Assembly (NCBI GenBank): GCA_003132905.1
Contig: PKZC01000387.1
Coordinates: 139 to 34,097 of the forward strand
From: Bryobacterales bacterium
GTDB lineage: Bacteria > Acidobacteriota > Terriglobia > Bryobacterales > Bryobacteraceae
Reading direction: 5' to 3'
Length of the DNA: 33,959 nucleotides
Shown: piece by piece, positions 16,100 to 23,744 of the stretch
Layout: the number at the start of each line of letters is the position of its first letter
How positions within the stretch are numbered: position 1 is the first letter of the stretch
Notes under the pieces: generated by a model
Database searches by the model: none
What the model saw: the letters and a program-made list of their open reading frames with translations, nothing else
What the model was told of the DNA's origin: nothing
Program-made: the position numbers and the translations under genes

Positions 16100-17764
16100 A
16101 TGCAGACTCAAAAACACCTCGCGATGTTGGCTCTGATGGGAGCCGCGGGCTTGTGCTACGGGCAACATCCGAAGCTGGCGTCTGATCTGGAAAGCCGGGA
16201 TCCGGAATCGCTAGTGAACGTAATTGTCCAATACAAACAGCCCCTCCAGCAGCGCAACGTGGACGCCGCAGTTCGCAGAGGCGGCCGTCATTTAAGAACG
16301 CTCAGCATTTTGAACGGTGCTGTGTATTCCGTCCCCGGTCACTCGCTTGCCGATTTAGCCGACGATCCGGACGTAGCTTACATCTCGCCGGACCGCGCTA
16401 TCACGGCGGCAACCGCGCAGCCCGATTTGACGCCGGACTTTAAACTTCAGGCGGTGAGTGCCGACATCGCGCAGCGCAATGGATTCGATGGCACCGGGAT
16501 TGGCGTTGCCATCATCGACAGCGGCATCACCGATCGGCCGGACCTTCACGGCGATCCGCATAGCTCCAGCAATGGTGCAAGCCGCGTTGTCCACGCCGAG
16601 AATCTGATGACGGGCGGCAAAACGGATGACGACTATGGACATGGAACGCACGTCGCTGGCATCGTCGGCGGAAACGGCGGTCAGTCCTTCGGCTATTATG
16701 CCGGAGTTGCGACTAACGTCAACCTGATCGACCTCGAGGTGCTCGACAGCACCGGCAACAGCACCGACAGCACCGTCATTGCCGGAATTCAACGCGCGAT
16801 TGCTTTGAAATCGCAATACAACATCCGAGTGATCAACCTGTCGCTGGGACGTCCGATTTTCGAGAGCTATAAAGTAGATCCGCTTTGCCAAGCCGTAGAG
16901 GCCGCTTGGAAGGCCGGGATTGTTGTGGTGGTGGCCGCCGGGAATGACGGCCGCGACAATTCGGCGAAGACGGATGGCTACTCTACCATCACCGCTCCCG
17001 GAAACGACCCCTACGTCATCACGGTCGGAGCCATGAAGACCGAGAACACACAGCCGACCTCCGACGATAAAATTGCCAGTTACAGTTCCAAGGGACCGAC
17101 GTTGCTGGACCACATCGTGAAGCCCGATCTGGTAGCGCCCGGCAACTACATTATTTCCCTGCTCGGTCACGGATCGCTCTCGTCGCTCTATCCGCAGAAC
17201 ATCATCTTCAACACCTACTTCCGGCTCAGCGGAACAAGCATGGCAGCGCCCATGGTGAGCGGTTCGGCGGCCTTGCTGTTGCAGCAGAATCCGAATCTGA
17301 CGCCGGACCAAGTGAAGGCTCGGCTCATGAAAACCGCGGACAAGAGCTTTCCGGTTTCAAGCGTGGCCACCGATCCTGTGACCGGTATCTCCTACACCAG
17401 CTACTACGATATTTTCACCGTGGGTGCGGGCTATCTGGATATCTGGGCAGCACTGAACAATACAGATACGGCGAGCGGAAAGGCTCTTTCCCCGGTCGCC
17501 TCCTTCAACGCCACAACCCGCGCCGTCTCGATCAGCGAAATTGCCGGACAGAACGTGATTTGGGGCACCAACGTCATCTGGGGAACCAACGTGATTTGGG
17601 GCACTTCGCTTCTCTCCGGTACCAATGTGATTTGGGGTACCAACGTGATCTGGGGTACCAGCGAGACCAGCAGTCTGAACGTAATCTGGGGCACGAATGT
17701 GATCTGGGAAACCAGTGCTCCAACCGATCAAAGCACCCCGGTTTCGATTTACGGTGAGCAGTAG
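16100..17764 (+). CDS. Secreted S8 (subtilisin-like) serine peptidase with C-terminal NVIWGT repeats
   Basis: The protein has 554 residues. A signal peptide is at about 1-21 (MLALMGAAGLCYG). An I9-type propeptide/inhibitor domain is at about 38-100 (LVNVIVQYKQPL to VAYISPDRAI). The S8 catalytic domain is at about 130-450 with a complete triad: Asp140 in VAIIDSGITD, His181 in DYGHGTHVAG and Ser380 in SGTSMAAPMVSG. Asn282 in AAGNDG forms the oxyanion hole. After the domain come seven copies of the hexapeptide NVIWGT (the last is NVIWET) at 485-502, 509-520 and 527-538, interrupted by SLLSGT and SETSSL. The tail is not part of known S8 folds. The gene starts an operon with the small WG-motif protein (16 bases on) and the c-di-GMP enzyme. 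What it cleaves is unknown. Confidence 0.93.
   Translation: MQTQKHLAMLALMGAAGLCYGQHPKLASDLESRDPESLVNVIVQYKQPLQQRNVDAAVRRGGRHLRTLSILNGAVYSVPGHSLADLADDPDVAYISPDRAITAATAQPDLTPDFKLQAVSADIAQRNGFDGTGIGVAIIDSGITDRPDLHGDPHSSSNGASRVVHAENLMTGGKTDDDYGHGTHVAGIVGGNGGQSFGYYAGVATNVNLIDLEVLDSTGNSTDSTVIAGIQRAIALKSQYNIRVINLSLGRPIFESYKVDPLCQAVEAAWKAGIVVVVAAGNDGRDNSAKTDGYSTITAPGNDPYVITVGAMKTENTQPTSDDKIASYSSKGPTLLDHIVKPDLVAPGNYIISLLGHGSLSSLYPQNIIFNTYFRLSGTSMAAPMVSGSAALLLQQNPNLTPDQVKARLMKTADKSFPVSSVATDPVTGISYTSYYDIFTVGAGYLDIWAALNNTDTASGKALSPVASFNATTRAVSISEIAGQNVIWGTNVIWGTNVIWGTSLLSGTNVIWGTNVIWGTSETSSLNVIWGTNVIWETSAPTDQSTPVSIYGEQ
17552..17713 (+). repeat. In-frame 18-base repeats encoding NVIWGT
   Basis: Seven 18-base units of the form AACGTGATTTGGGGCACC occur as runs of three, two and two, separated by two 18-base spacers encoding SLLSGT and SETSSL. 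The whole array is thus nine 18-base steps. Third positions vary (GTG/GTC/GTA, ATT/ATC, GGC/GGA/GGT), while the residues N-V-I-W-G-T are kept. That points to selection on the protein rather than recent DNA slippage. Because the unit is a multiple of three, gain or loss of copies would keep the frame. Confidence 0.9.
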
Positions 17765-17780
17765 AAAGAGGAGAAAACTC

Positions 17781-18083
17781 ATGAAAACCATACAGACATC
17801 CGATATGAACCCAATGATCCCATTTCCGCTCACTAACGCCGGGGTCAGCTTCGCAACGCCAGTAAGTACTTCAGAAATATGGGGAATCAACGTACTGCCC
17901 TACGTTTCGCTCGACACCAATGCTGTAACTTGGGGAGTGGCTTCGGTCTCTGGCACGAATACCACGCACCGATGCAATGCTATCTGGGGCACACGCGGCC
18001 GCTTGGCTTCCATCCACCCGATGCTGGCGTCGTTGCAATATTCACCAAGGTATAGGGGTAAATCCGCGGAGATGGCCGGTTGA
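17781..18083 (+). CDS. Small protein with three WG motifs resembling the peptidase repeats
   Basis: This is a 100-residue protein that I cannot assign to a family. The ATG at 17781 follows AAGAGGAG by seven bases, a strong ribosome site. An in-frame ATG at 17715 inside the peptidase gene is rejected. It contains SEIWGINV (31-38), NAVTWGVA (47-54) and CNAIWGTRG (65-73), degenerate relatives of the NVIWGT repeat of the upstream peptidase. There is no clear signal peptide. The N-terminal 30 residues are Pro/Met/Thr-rich, with two Pro-flanked segments. The C-terminus is basic (SPRYRGKSAEMAG). It overlaps the start of the c-di-GMP enzyme by four bases (TTGA). It could be a peptidase partner, substrate or signal precursor; all of these are guesses from synteny and shared motif. 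Confidence 0.72.
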   Translation: MKTIQTSDMNPMIPFPLTNAGVSFATPVSTSEIWGINVLPYVSLDTNAVTWGVASVSGTNTTHRCNAIWGTRGRLASIHPMLASLQYSPRYRGKSAEMAG

Positions 18084-20518
18084 AAGCACCCCAGTGGCTG
18101 GCAAGCGCATTCATAGGTCTGGTCATCGGGGCCGGGCTCCTGGCTGTGCTGCGGCCTCTGGCGGCAGAGCAAGATGCGTTCTCAGCGCGGTTTGTCTGTT
18201 ATCTTTTGCTAGCCCTGTTTTCTTCCGGCTTGAAAGTAAGGCTTCCCGGGGTGACCGGCACTTTGTCGGTCAGCTTCCTCTTTATCCTGGCCGGTATCGC
18301 CGAGCTTGGCACGCTCGAGACCATGGCGATAGGCATCGGGTCCGCCCTGGTTCAGATTTACTGGGGTGCTAAGAAGCATCCCGCGCTCCACCAGGTACTG
18401 TTCAATCTGGCGGCGATCGCGATAGCCATCCGGTTCGCGGAGGCGGCCATGTACTCCGCCGCAGCCCTGGGAGTCAGCCTGCCCTTCCGGCTTTTGTACG
18501 CCACCGTAGCGTACTTCATTGCCAATACCTTCCCTATCGCTTGCGCCATTGCGCTGACCGAAAGGCGCAGCCTCTACAAAATCTGGCGGGAATGCTATTT
18601 TTGGGCCCTTCCGTATTACCTGATGGGCGCAACTCTGGTCTGCGTTCTGCATTGGGTGAATCAGAACCTGGGCTGGGAATTCTCGCTGCTTGCAATGCCG
18701 GTGGTCTGGGTGGTTTATCGCTCTTATCGTCTTTACATCGGCCGCCTGGAGACCGAGAAGGAACACGTCGAGCAGGAAAAGGCGCACGTCGAACAGATGA
18801 ACGCGCTGCATCTCCGCACCATTGAGACGCTCGCACTGGCCATCGAAGCCAAAGATCAAACCACCAGCGACCATTTGCGGCGCGTCCAACACTATGCGCT
18901 CCAGATCGGGAAAGAGATGGGCCTCAGTGAAGAAGATCTGAATGCCCTGCAGGCCGCTTCTCTGCTGCACGACATCGGAAAGCTGGCCGTTCCGGAGCAC
19001 ATTATCACCAAGCCGGGCAAGCTGACGCCGCAGGAATTCGAGAAAATGAAAATCCACCCGGTGGTGGGAGCTGAAATTCTCGAGCAGGTGAATTTTCCTT
19101 ATGCGGTGGCGCCCATTGTCAGGGCTCACCACGAAAGATGGGATGGGAACGGCTATCCGATGGGTCTGGTGGGTGAAGAAATACCCCTCGGAGCTCGCAT
19201 CCTATCCGCAGTGGACTGCCTGGACGCGCTGGCGTCAGACCGACAATACCGCCGGGCTCTACCACTGGACGAGGCCATGGCCGTAGTGCTGGATGAGTCC
19301 GGCAAGAGCTACGATCCGAAGGTGGTTGAGATCCTTGCAAGGCGCTATCGCCAACTGGAAGAAGAAGCCATGCGGTTGAGCAAGCCCGCTGCCAAGCTTT
19401 CTGTGAACGCCAGAATTGAGCGGGGCAATCCGCCTGCTGCCGGATTCGCCGCTGCCGCCAGTGAAGATCCGCAGCGCGATTTCCGTTCGCAGATCGCGGC
19501 CGCAGGGCGAGAGGCGCAGTACACTCTGGAACTTATATCCGAGTTGGGAAATTCCCTGGGCATGGGCGAAATGCTTTCGGTCTTGAGCTCGCGGCTGACG
19601 CAACTCATTCCTTGCGATTCCATCGCCGTCTATGAACGCAAAGACAACGTGCTGGGGCCCGTCTATGTCGATGGACGCGACCGCATGCTGTTTTCCTCGC
19701 TCCAGATTCCACTTGGAGAAGGGCTGTCGGGTTGGGTAGCCAAGCACAACCAGCCGATTTTGAACGGCAATCCTTCGGTCGAACCCGGCTACTTGAACGA
19801 CCCTAAGAAATTCAGCCTGCTGCGATCCGCTCTGTCGGTTCCTCTTGCCGGTCAGGAAGGCACCGTGGGAGTGCTCTCACTTTACCGCGCCGACGCGGAC
19901 GCTTTCGCGCCCGATCACCTGCGAATTCTTTCCGGGCTTAGTTCAAAAATCGGTCTTTCGTTCGAGAACGCCCTGAAATATCGCGCCGTGGAAGCCTCCG
20001 CCACAACCGACTATCTCACCGGCTTGAACAACACGCGAGCCTTGTTTGAGCGCCTGAATAACGAGCTAGCGCGCGCTGAACAGCAAAGGTCGCCGCTTAC
20101 GGTAATGGTCTGCGACCTCGATCGTTTCAAAGAAGTAAACGACCGCTTTGGTCACCATGCCGGCAACCGTGTTCTCCAGGCCTTCGCAACTGGATTGACG
20201 AAAATCAATCGGGATTACGACGTGACTGCACGGTTCGGTGGAGACGAGTTTGTCCTGGTGCTGCCGGGCATGAAACCCGACGGCGTCAGCGACAAGGTGC
20301 TGGCCTTGTCGAATCTGGCTTCTGAAGTAGGCCGGATGGTTTGCGGCGAGAACCTCATTTCGGTAAGCGTCGGAGTGGCTTCCTGGCCCGAGGATGGCGT
20401 CACCGCCGATGAGCTTCTGGCGGAGGCCGATCGACGAATGTATGCCAGCAAAAACAGCCTGAGGATGAAGCGGACGTTCCTGAGTGTCACCCAACAAGAG
20501 ACTGCCACTGTGCAGTAA
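18080..20518 (+). CDS. Membrane c-di-GMP enzyme: 7TM-like / HD-GYP / GAF / GGDEF
   Basis: The protein has 812 residues. About six or seven membrane helices fill residues 5-218. A short coiled coil follows (220-245), then an HD-GYP domain at about 245-430 with HD at 297-298 (LLHDIGKLAVP), HHERWDGNGYP at 350-360 and GARILSAVDCLDAL at 371-384. A GAF domain spans about 480-640, and a GGDEF domain about 640-800 with RFGGDEF at 718-724. The inhibitory I-site RxxD is present at 711-714. Both the degrading and the synthesising c-di-GMP active sites look intact, so net output must be set by signal input. The start is a TTG overlapping the previous stop, with GGAG eight bases upstream. Coupling to a secreted peptidase and a WG-motif protein suggests that surface proteolysis feeds into c-di-GMP control. 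Confidence 0.93.
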   Translation: MKAPQWLASAFIGLVIGAGLLAVLRPLAAEQDAFSARFVCYLLLALFSSGLKVRLPGVTGTLSVSFLFILAGIAELGTLETMAIGIGSALVQIYWGAKKHPALHQVLFNLAAIAIAIRFAEAAMYSAAALGVSLPFRLLYATVAYFIANTFPIACAIALTERRSLYKIWRECYFWALPYYLMGATLVCVLHWVNQNLGWEFSLLAMPVVWVVYRSYRLYIGRLETEKEHVEQEKAHVEQMNALHLRTIETLALAIEAKDQTTSDHLRRVQHYALQIGKEMGLSEEDLNALQAASLLHDIGKLAVPEHIITKPGKLTPQEFEKMKIHPVVGAEILEQVNFPYAVAPIVRAHHERWDGNGYPMGLVGEEIPLGARILSAVDCLDALASDRQYRRALPLDEAMAVVLDESGKSYDPKVVEILARRYRQLEEEAMRLSKPAAKLSVNARIERGNPPAAGFAAAASEDPQRDFRSQIAAAGREAQYTLELISELGNSLGMGEMLSVLSSRLTQLIPCDSIAVYERKDNVLGPVYVDGRDRMLFSSLQIPLGEGLSGWVAKHNQPILNGNPSVEPGYLNDPKKFSLLRSALSVPLAGQEGTVGVLSLYRADADAFAPDHLRILSGLSSKIGLSFENALKYRAVEASATTDYLTGLNNTRALFERLNNELARAEQQRSPLTVMVCDLDRFKEVNDRFGHHAGNRVLQAFATGLTKINRDYDVTARFGGDEFVLVLPGMKPDGVSDKVLALSNLASEVGRMVCGENLISVSVGVASWPEDGVTADELLAEADRRMYASKNSLRMKRTFLSVTQQETATVQ

Positions 20519-20557
20519 ACACCGGAAGACGCCGACCGGTTTGATATCGTAGTACGG

Positions 20558-21961
20558 TTGAACGAATCGAACATCGTCGACGTCTCAGAGGTCATCGAAA
20601 ATCAGAAACTGGGCCGGTTCCTCATCAGCCTGGTATTGATCTCGTGGATCATCACCTTCTTCGACGGCCTGGATAGCAATCTCATCAGCTTCGCTGCGCC
20701 CTACTTCGGCGCGCAATATCATCTCAGCAGGATTCAGCTCGGCAACATCTTCAGCATGGGTCTGTTCGGGACCATGGTCGGTGGCTTCGCGCTGGGCTAC
20801 CTGGGCGATCGCATCGGCAGGCGTCCCGTGGTAGTCTTTGCGACTGCGCTGTTCGGCATTCTCACCATGTGCTTCGCGCTGGCCAATAGCTATGGGTCGC
20901 TGTTTTCACTGCGCTTTATCGATGGACTGCCGCTTGGTGGCATGCTCCCGCTGGCCTGGGCCCTGAACATTGAATATGCCCCCAAGCGCTATCGCTCGAC
21001 CATCGTGACAGTGATCATGATGGGTTATTCGCTCGGCACGGCGCTGGGCGGACCGATCGCGATCTGGCTGATTCCGAAGTTCGGATGGAAATCGGTGTTC
21101 GTCTTCGGTGGCGCCTTCTCGCTGTTCTGCGCGGGCATCCTGTTTGCGATTCTGCCGGAATCGATCCGGTTCCTGGCGAGCAAAGGGCTGGGCGCGGATC
21201 GTATCGGGCCTATCGTGCGGCGCATCGCGCCCCATCAATTCGTTCCCGCGAACGCGACGTTCATAGTCAGCGATGAAAAGCAGCTCAATAAGGACTTCAA
21301 GCCAGCGCTGTTATTTAAGGGCGAACTGCGCTGGATCACGCCGCTGGTTTGGCTGGGCTACATCGCAAGCTCGCTAGCCGTATTTTTCATCGTCAACTGG
21401 ACTCCGGTGGTTTTTGAGGCGCTCAAGTACAGCCGCAAAGAAGCCGCTACCGCCGCATCGCTCTACTCGGCGATGGGTGCGGTGGGCGGATTGCTCCTCA
21501 TGCGCTTCACCGACAAGCGCGGCGCGATTGCCATTACGATCATGCCGGTCATGACCGTGTTTTTGCTTCTGACAGCGACCTTCGTCGGCATGGGCCATGT
21601 CGAATTCCTGGTGCTGAGCGCGATCACCGGTGGATTCCTGATTGGCGGCCATTTTGGAATGCACAGCATTTGCGGGATCTTCTATCCAAGCGCGTACCGC
21701 GCCAACGGAGCCGGCTGGGCCACGTCGATTGCGAAGATCGGCTCGGTGGCCGGACCCATTCTCGGCGGGATCATCTTGTCCACCAGCCTGCCAGTGCGCG
21801 ATATCTTCGCGGTGCTTGCCGTGTGCCCCGCGGTGCTTGCCATCTGCATCTACATCGTAGGGCGCATGCATCGACGGATCCTCGGCCGTGAGGCGCTGGC
21901 AGCGGCGGAGTCCGCGGCCGACCTCGGAAGCGGTACATTGCTGACACGCACGGCTCAGTAA
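20558..21961 (+). CDS. MFS transporter, aromatic acid:H+ symporter (AAHS) type
   Basis: This is a 467-residue transporter with twelve predicted membrane helices. The first helix carries FFDGLDSNLISFAAP, the DGxD motif typical of AAHS members such as PcaK and BenK. The loop 2-3 motif is GYLGDRIGRRPVVV, and LGGGxxxG-like packing is seen in GTALGGP. The family imports benzoates and related acids with protons. The substrate here is unproven; 4-hydroxybenzoate is a reasonable candidate because pobA is in the same window, though 14 kb away. The start is a TTG at 20558 with no strong ribosome site, and no better in-frame start is near. It follows the c-di-GMP enzyme by 39 bases. Confidence 0.85.
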   Translation: MNESNIVDVSEVIENQKLGRFLISLVLISWIITFFDGLDSNLISFAAPYFGAQYHLSRIQLGNIFSMGLFGTMVGGFALGYLGDRIGRRPVVVFATALFGILTMCFALANSYGSLFSLRFIDGLPLGGMLPLAWALNIEYAPKRYRSTIVTVIMMGYSLGTALGGPIAIWLIPKFGWKSVFVFGGAFSLFCAGILFAILPESIRFLASKGLGADRIGPIVRRIAPHQFVPANATFIVSDEKQLNKDFKPALLFKGELRWITPLVWLGYIASSLAVFFIVNWTPVVFEALKYSRKEAATAASLYSAMGAVGGLLLMRFTDKRGAIAITIMPVMTVFLLLTATFVGMGHVEFLVLSAITGGFLIGGHFGMHSICGIFYPSAYRANGAGWATSIAKIGSVAGPILGGIILSTSLPVRDIFAVLAVCPAVLAICIYIVGRMHRRILGREALAAAESAADLGSGTLLTRTAQ

Positions 21962-21998
21962 ACCGGTCGAGTGGTAAGTCGGATGCAATAGTACGGAC

Positions 21999-22412
21999 AT
22001 GGCCCATTCATGCCAGTATCTATGCTCTGAACTTGTAACTGTGACCTACGAAGAGCAGCCGGGTGAGATCCGTCAAGCGACCGCGAATCTGGAAGAGATC
22101 TCAACCACCTGCGCCGTGGTGTTGCTCGAAGAAAAGCCGAGGTTGGGCTCGGCTATCTCATTGTCTATAAAGAACCGCGATCTGTTCGGCGTCATCAAAG
22201 CCAGCCTCTACGACGCTACCCTCGGCTGGTTTGTAGTGGTCGCTTTGGATGCCGCGTCGCTATGGAATCGCGATTGGTTCTCTCCGAAACACCTGCTCGA
22301 AATCTGCGGATGCTCCCTCGAAGCGGTGACCCAGACTAAGGTATGGACCTTAGAAAACACCAGGAATACTGAGGAAAATGTGCCGGTAAGTTTTGTAGTC
22401 TCCGAAGCTTAG
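21999..22412 (+). CDS. PilZ-like domain protein
   Basis: This is a 137-residue protein forming one small beta-barrel-type domain (SELVTVTYEEQPGEIRQATA, NLEEISTTCAVVLLEE, GSAISLSIKNRDLFGVIKAS). The pattern resembles PilZ-like proteins of Acidobacteria. The c-di-GMP-binding signature is degenerate: no RxxxR is seen, and the (D/N)xSxxG block reads EEISTTC with the Gly replaced by Cys. It may therefore be a non-binding PilZ relative. It follows the MFS gene by 37 bases and ends convergent with the DUF6152-associated gene. Function is unknown. Confidence 0.6.
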   Translation: MAHSCQYLCSELVTVTYEEQPGEIRQATANLEEISTTCAVVLLEEKPRLGSAISLSIKNRDLFGVIKASLYDATLGWFVVVALDAASLWNRDWFSPKHLLEICGCSLEAVTQTKVWTLENTRNTEENVPVSFVVSEA

Positions 22413-22442
22413 ACGTACTACTTACCCACCTGTCTTCGCCTC

Positions 22443-23228
22443 CTACTTGGGAGGCGGAGGCGCCTTGATGTGGCCCTCGTACAAATCCTTGTTGTTCTCT
22501 TCGCAGGAGTACTCCATGATCTCCCAGTCCGGCCGCAGCGTGAAGATACGCTTGTTGGTCCAGGCCTTGGTGAAGATCTTCGGATCGTCGATGGTCACGT
22601 CGTAGCTCATGTGCTTGGAGTCGGTGCGGGTGAAGCGCTCGATAACATGCAGCGCGTCGCTATGCGGATGCCCGATCGTATCCAGCCGCGTTCGCCCATT
22701 GAAGTTGTTGGTGTCCACCACTAGCGTGTCGCCCTCCCAGTGCCCAATCGAATCGCCAAACCAGGTAGGGGACGCACCCACATGGTGCTGCTTACCAATC
22801 GGAATAATATGGAACCAGGTGTTCTGCTCATACAGCAGCGCAACGTAGCCGGGGTTCTGCATGATCTGGATCGGGTCGGGCGAGTTCATGGAGCGCAGCA
22901 GGCCGAAGGGCAAGCAGCTTCCGGTGTAATCGCCCTCGGCGGCATCATAGGCCTTCCACTCTTTCAGGCCAGCCTCGCTGAAAGGCAATTCGGCCGTGCC
23001 GATCTGGGTTCCATCTTTGCTGCTCTTGGTCATGTCGGACACATAAGGGCGCTGCCACAGGCCACTCATGTCCGGCTTGCCGTCGACGGTACGCGGCGCG
23101 GGCCCAGCCAGCGTTGCAGGTGGGGGCTTGGGAGTTAAGTCTCCCACCAGGCCCGACGTCTGTCCAAAGGCGAGCAAGGGCGCCAACGCGAGCATAGGGA
23201 ATGGGGCGGTGAGAAAACGAATACGCAC
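22443..23228 (-). CDS. Secreted protein of a DUF6152-associated family, unknown function
   Basis: This is a 261-residue protein with a signal peptide at 1-22 (MLALAPLLAFGQ). The N-terminal motif PRTVDGKPDMSGLWQRPYV and the C-terminal GHWEGDTLVVDTNNFNGR followed by HSDALHVIERFTR recur in the gene at 33245-33959, so the two are paralogues. Both loci also hold DUF6152-like genes. The family is abundant in Acidobacteria and, as far as I know, uncharacterised. The conserved His, Trp and Asp residues suggest a binding or catalytic pocket, probably in the periplasm. Its start at 23228 is 83 bases after the DUF6152-like stop. Confidence 0.75.
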   Translation of the reverse strand: MRIRFLTAPFPMLALAPLLAFGQTSGLVGDLTPKPPPATLAGPAPRTVDGKPDMSGLWQRPYVSDMTKSSKDGTQIGTAELPFSEAGLKEWKAYDAAEGDYTGSCLPFGLLRSMNSPDPIQIMQNPGYVALLYEQNTWFHIIPIGKQHHVGASPTWFGDSIGHWEGDTLVVDTNNFNGRTRLDTIGHPHSDALHVIERFTRTDSKHMSYDVTIDDPKIFTKAWTNKRIFTLRPDWEIMEYSCEENNKDLYEGHIKAPPPPK

Positions 23229-23311
23229 AAGAATCTCCTCTATTGGATGACCGCGTCTTTAGAGTCGCGGTTAGCGCACGCGGCGCTCCAGGCAGAACCG
23301 GCTAGGGCAGG

Positions 23312-23728
23312 CTACTGCGCGGGGCGCTTGGGGGCGCCATCGTCAGCCGAACCTGCAAACACGCTTTTGCCGCTGGGAAGCTTTACCGACCGGGCGTTGC
23401 AGGTGTTGGTCCCATCTTTGGAACGGAAGCCCTCGATGGTCGCCTGATCGCCCACCTTCAGCGATTCCCGGCTCCAGCCATTGCGGGTCAGGGTATTGGG
23501 CGGGCCGCCCTCGCATTGCCAATGGGCCACGGTACCGCTTTCGTCCTTGGTGTCCAGATAAATCCAGATATGCGGATTCATCCAGTCCAGTTTGGTAACG
23601 GTACCTTGCAGCGAGACGGATTTGGTCGCATCGAACTCCGCCGCGAACGAATGATGCGCCGCAAGCGGGAGACACGCCGTAATCAAGAGCCCGGCGCCAG
23701 TCAGAAAGACGGCTAGTGAGGATCGCAT
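23312..23728 (-). CDS. DUF6152-like secreted protein, copy A
   Basis: This is a 138-residue protein. The ATG at 23728 follows GGAG at six bases, and a longer in-frame start at 23797 would enter the previous gene. A signal peptide (LTGAGLLITACLPLAA) appears to end immediately before HHSFAAEFD, so the mature protein would begin His-His. A small beta-barrel domain follows: GTVTKLDWMNPHIWIYLDTK, then SRESLKVGDQATIEGFRSKD and KLPSGKSVFAG. NPH and the N-terminal HHS are shared with the other copies in this window. Cys residues at QCEGG and NTCNAR are specific to this copy. Periplasmic, function unknown; metal binding is a guess. Confidence 0.8.
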   Translation of the reverse strand: MRSSLAVFLTGAGLLITACLPLAAHHSFAAEFDATKSVSLQGTVTKLDWMNPHIWIYLDTKDESGTVAHWQCEGGPPNTLTRNGWSRESLKVGDQATIEGFRSKDGTNTCNARSVKLPSGKSVFAGSADDGAPKRPAQ

Positions 23729-23744
23729 GGTGGTCTCCAGGCGG

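Noticed and set aside
16355..17311. Minus-strand open frame of 318 codons
   Set aside because: It mirrors the S8 catalytic domain, which has an intact triad; Arg/Val/Gly-rich shadow with no family likeness.
17552..17713. Possible CRISPR-like or minisatellite array
   Set aside because: The unit is 18 bases with no unique spacers of CRISPR size, lies in a coding frame, and varies only synonymously in most units.
17357..17890. Minus-strand frames with PQITLVPQ- or NHVGTPDHV-like repeats
   Set aside because: These repeats are only the antisense reading of the NVIWGT array; they have no start signal and no homology.
18209..19132. Minus-strand open frame of 307 codons
   Set aside because: It is antisense to the membrane and HD-GYP parts of the c-di-GMP enzyme; no domain or start site.
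22437..22456. Hairpin CGCCTCC/GGAGGCG between convergent genes
   Set aside because: The stem is only seven bases, overlaps the stop codon and last codons of the leftward gene, and has no T run on either strand, so a terminator call is not supported.
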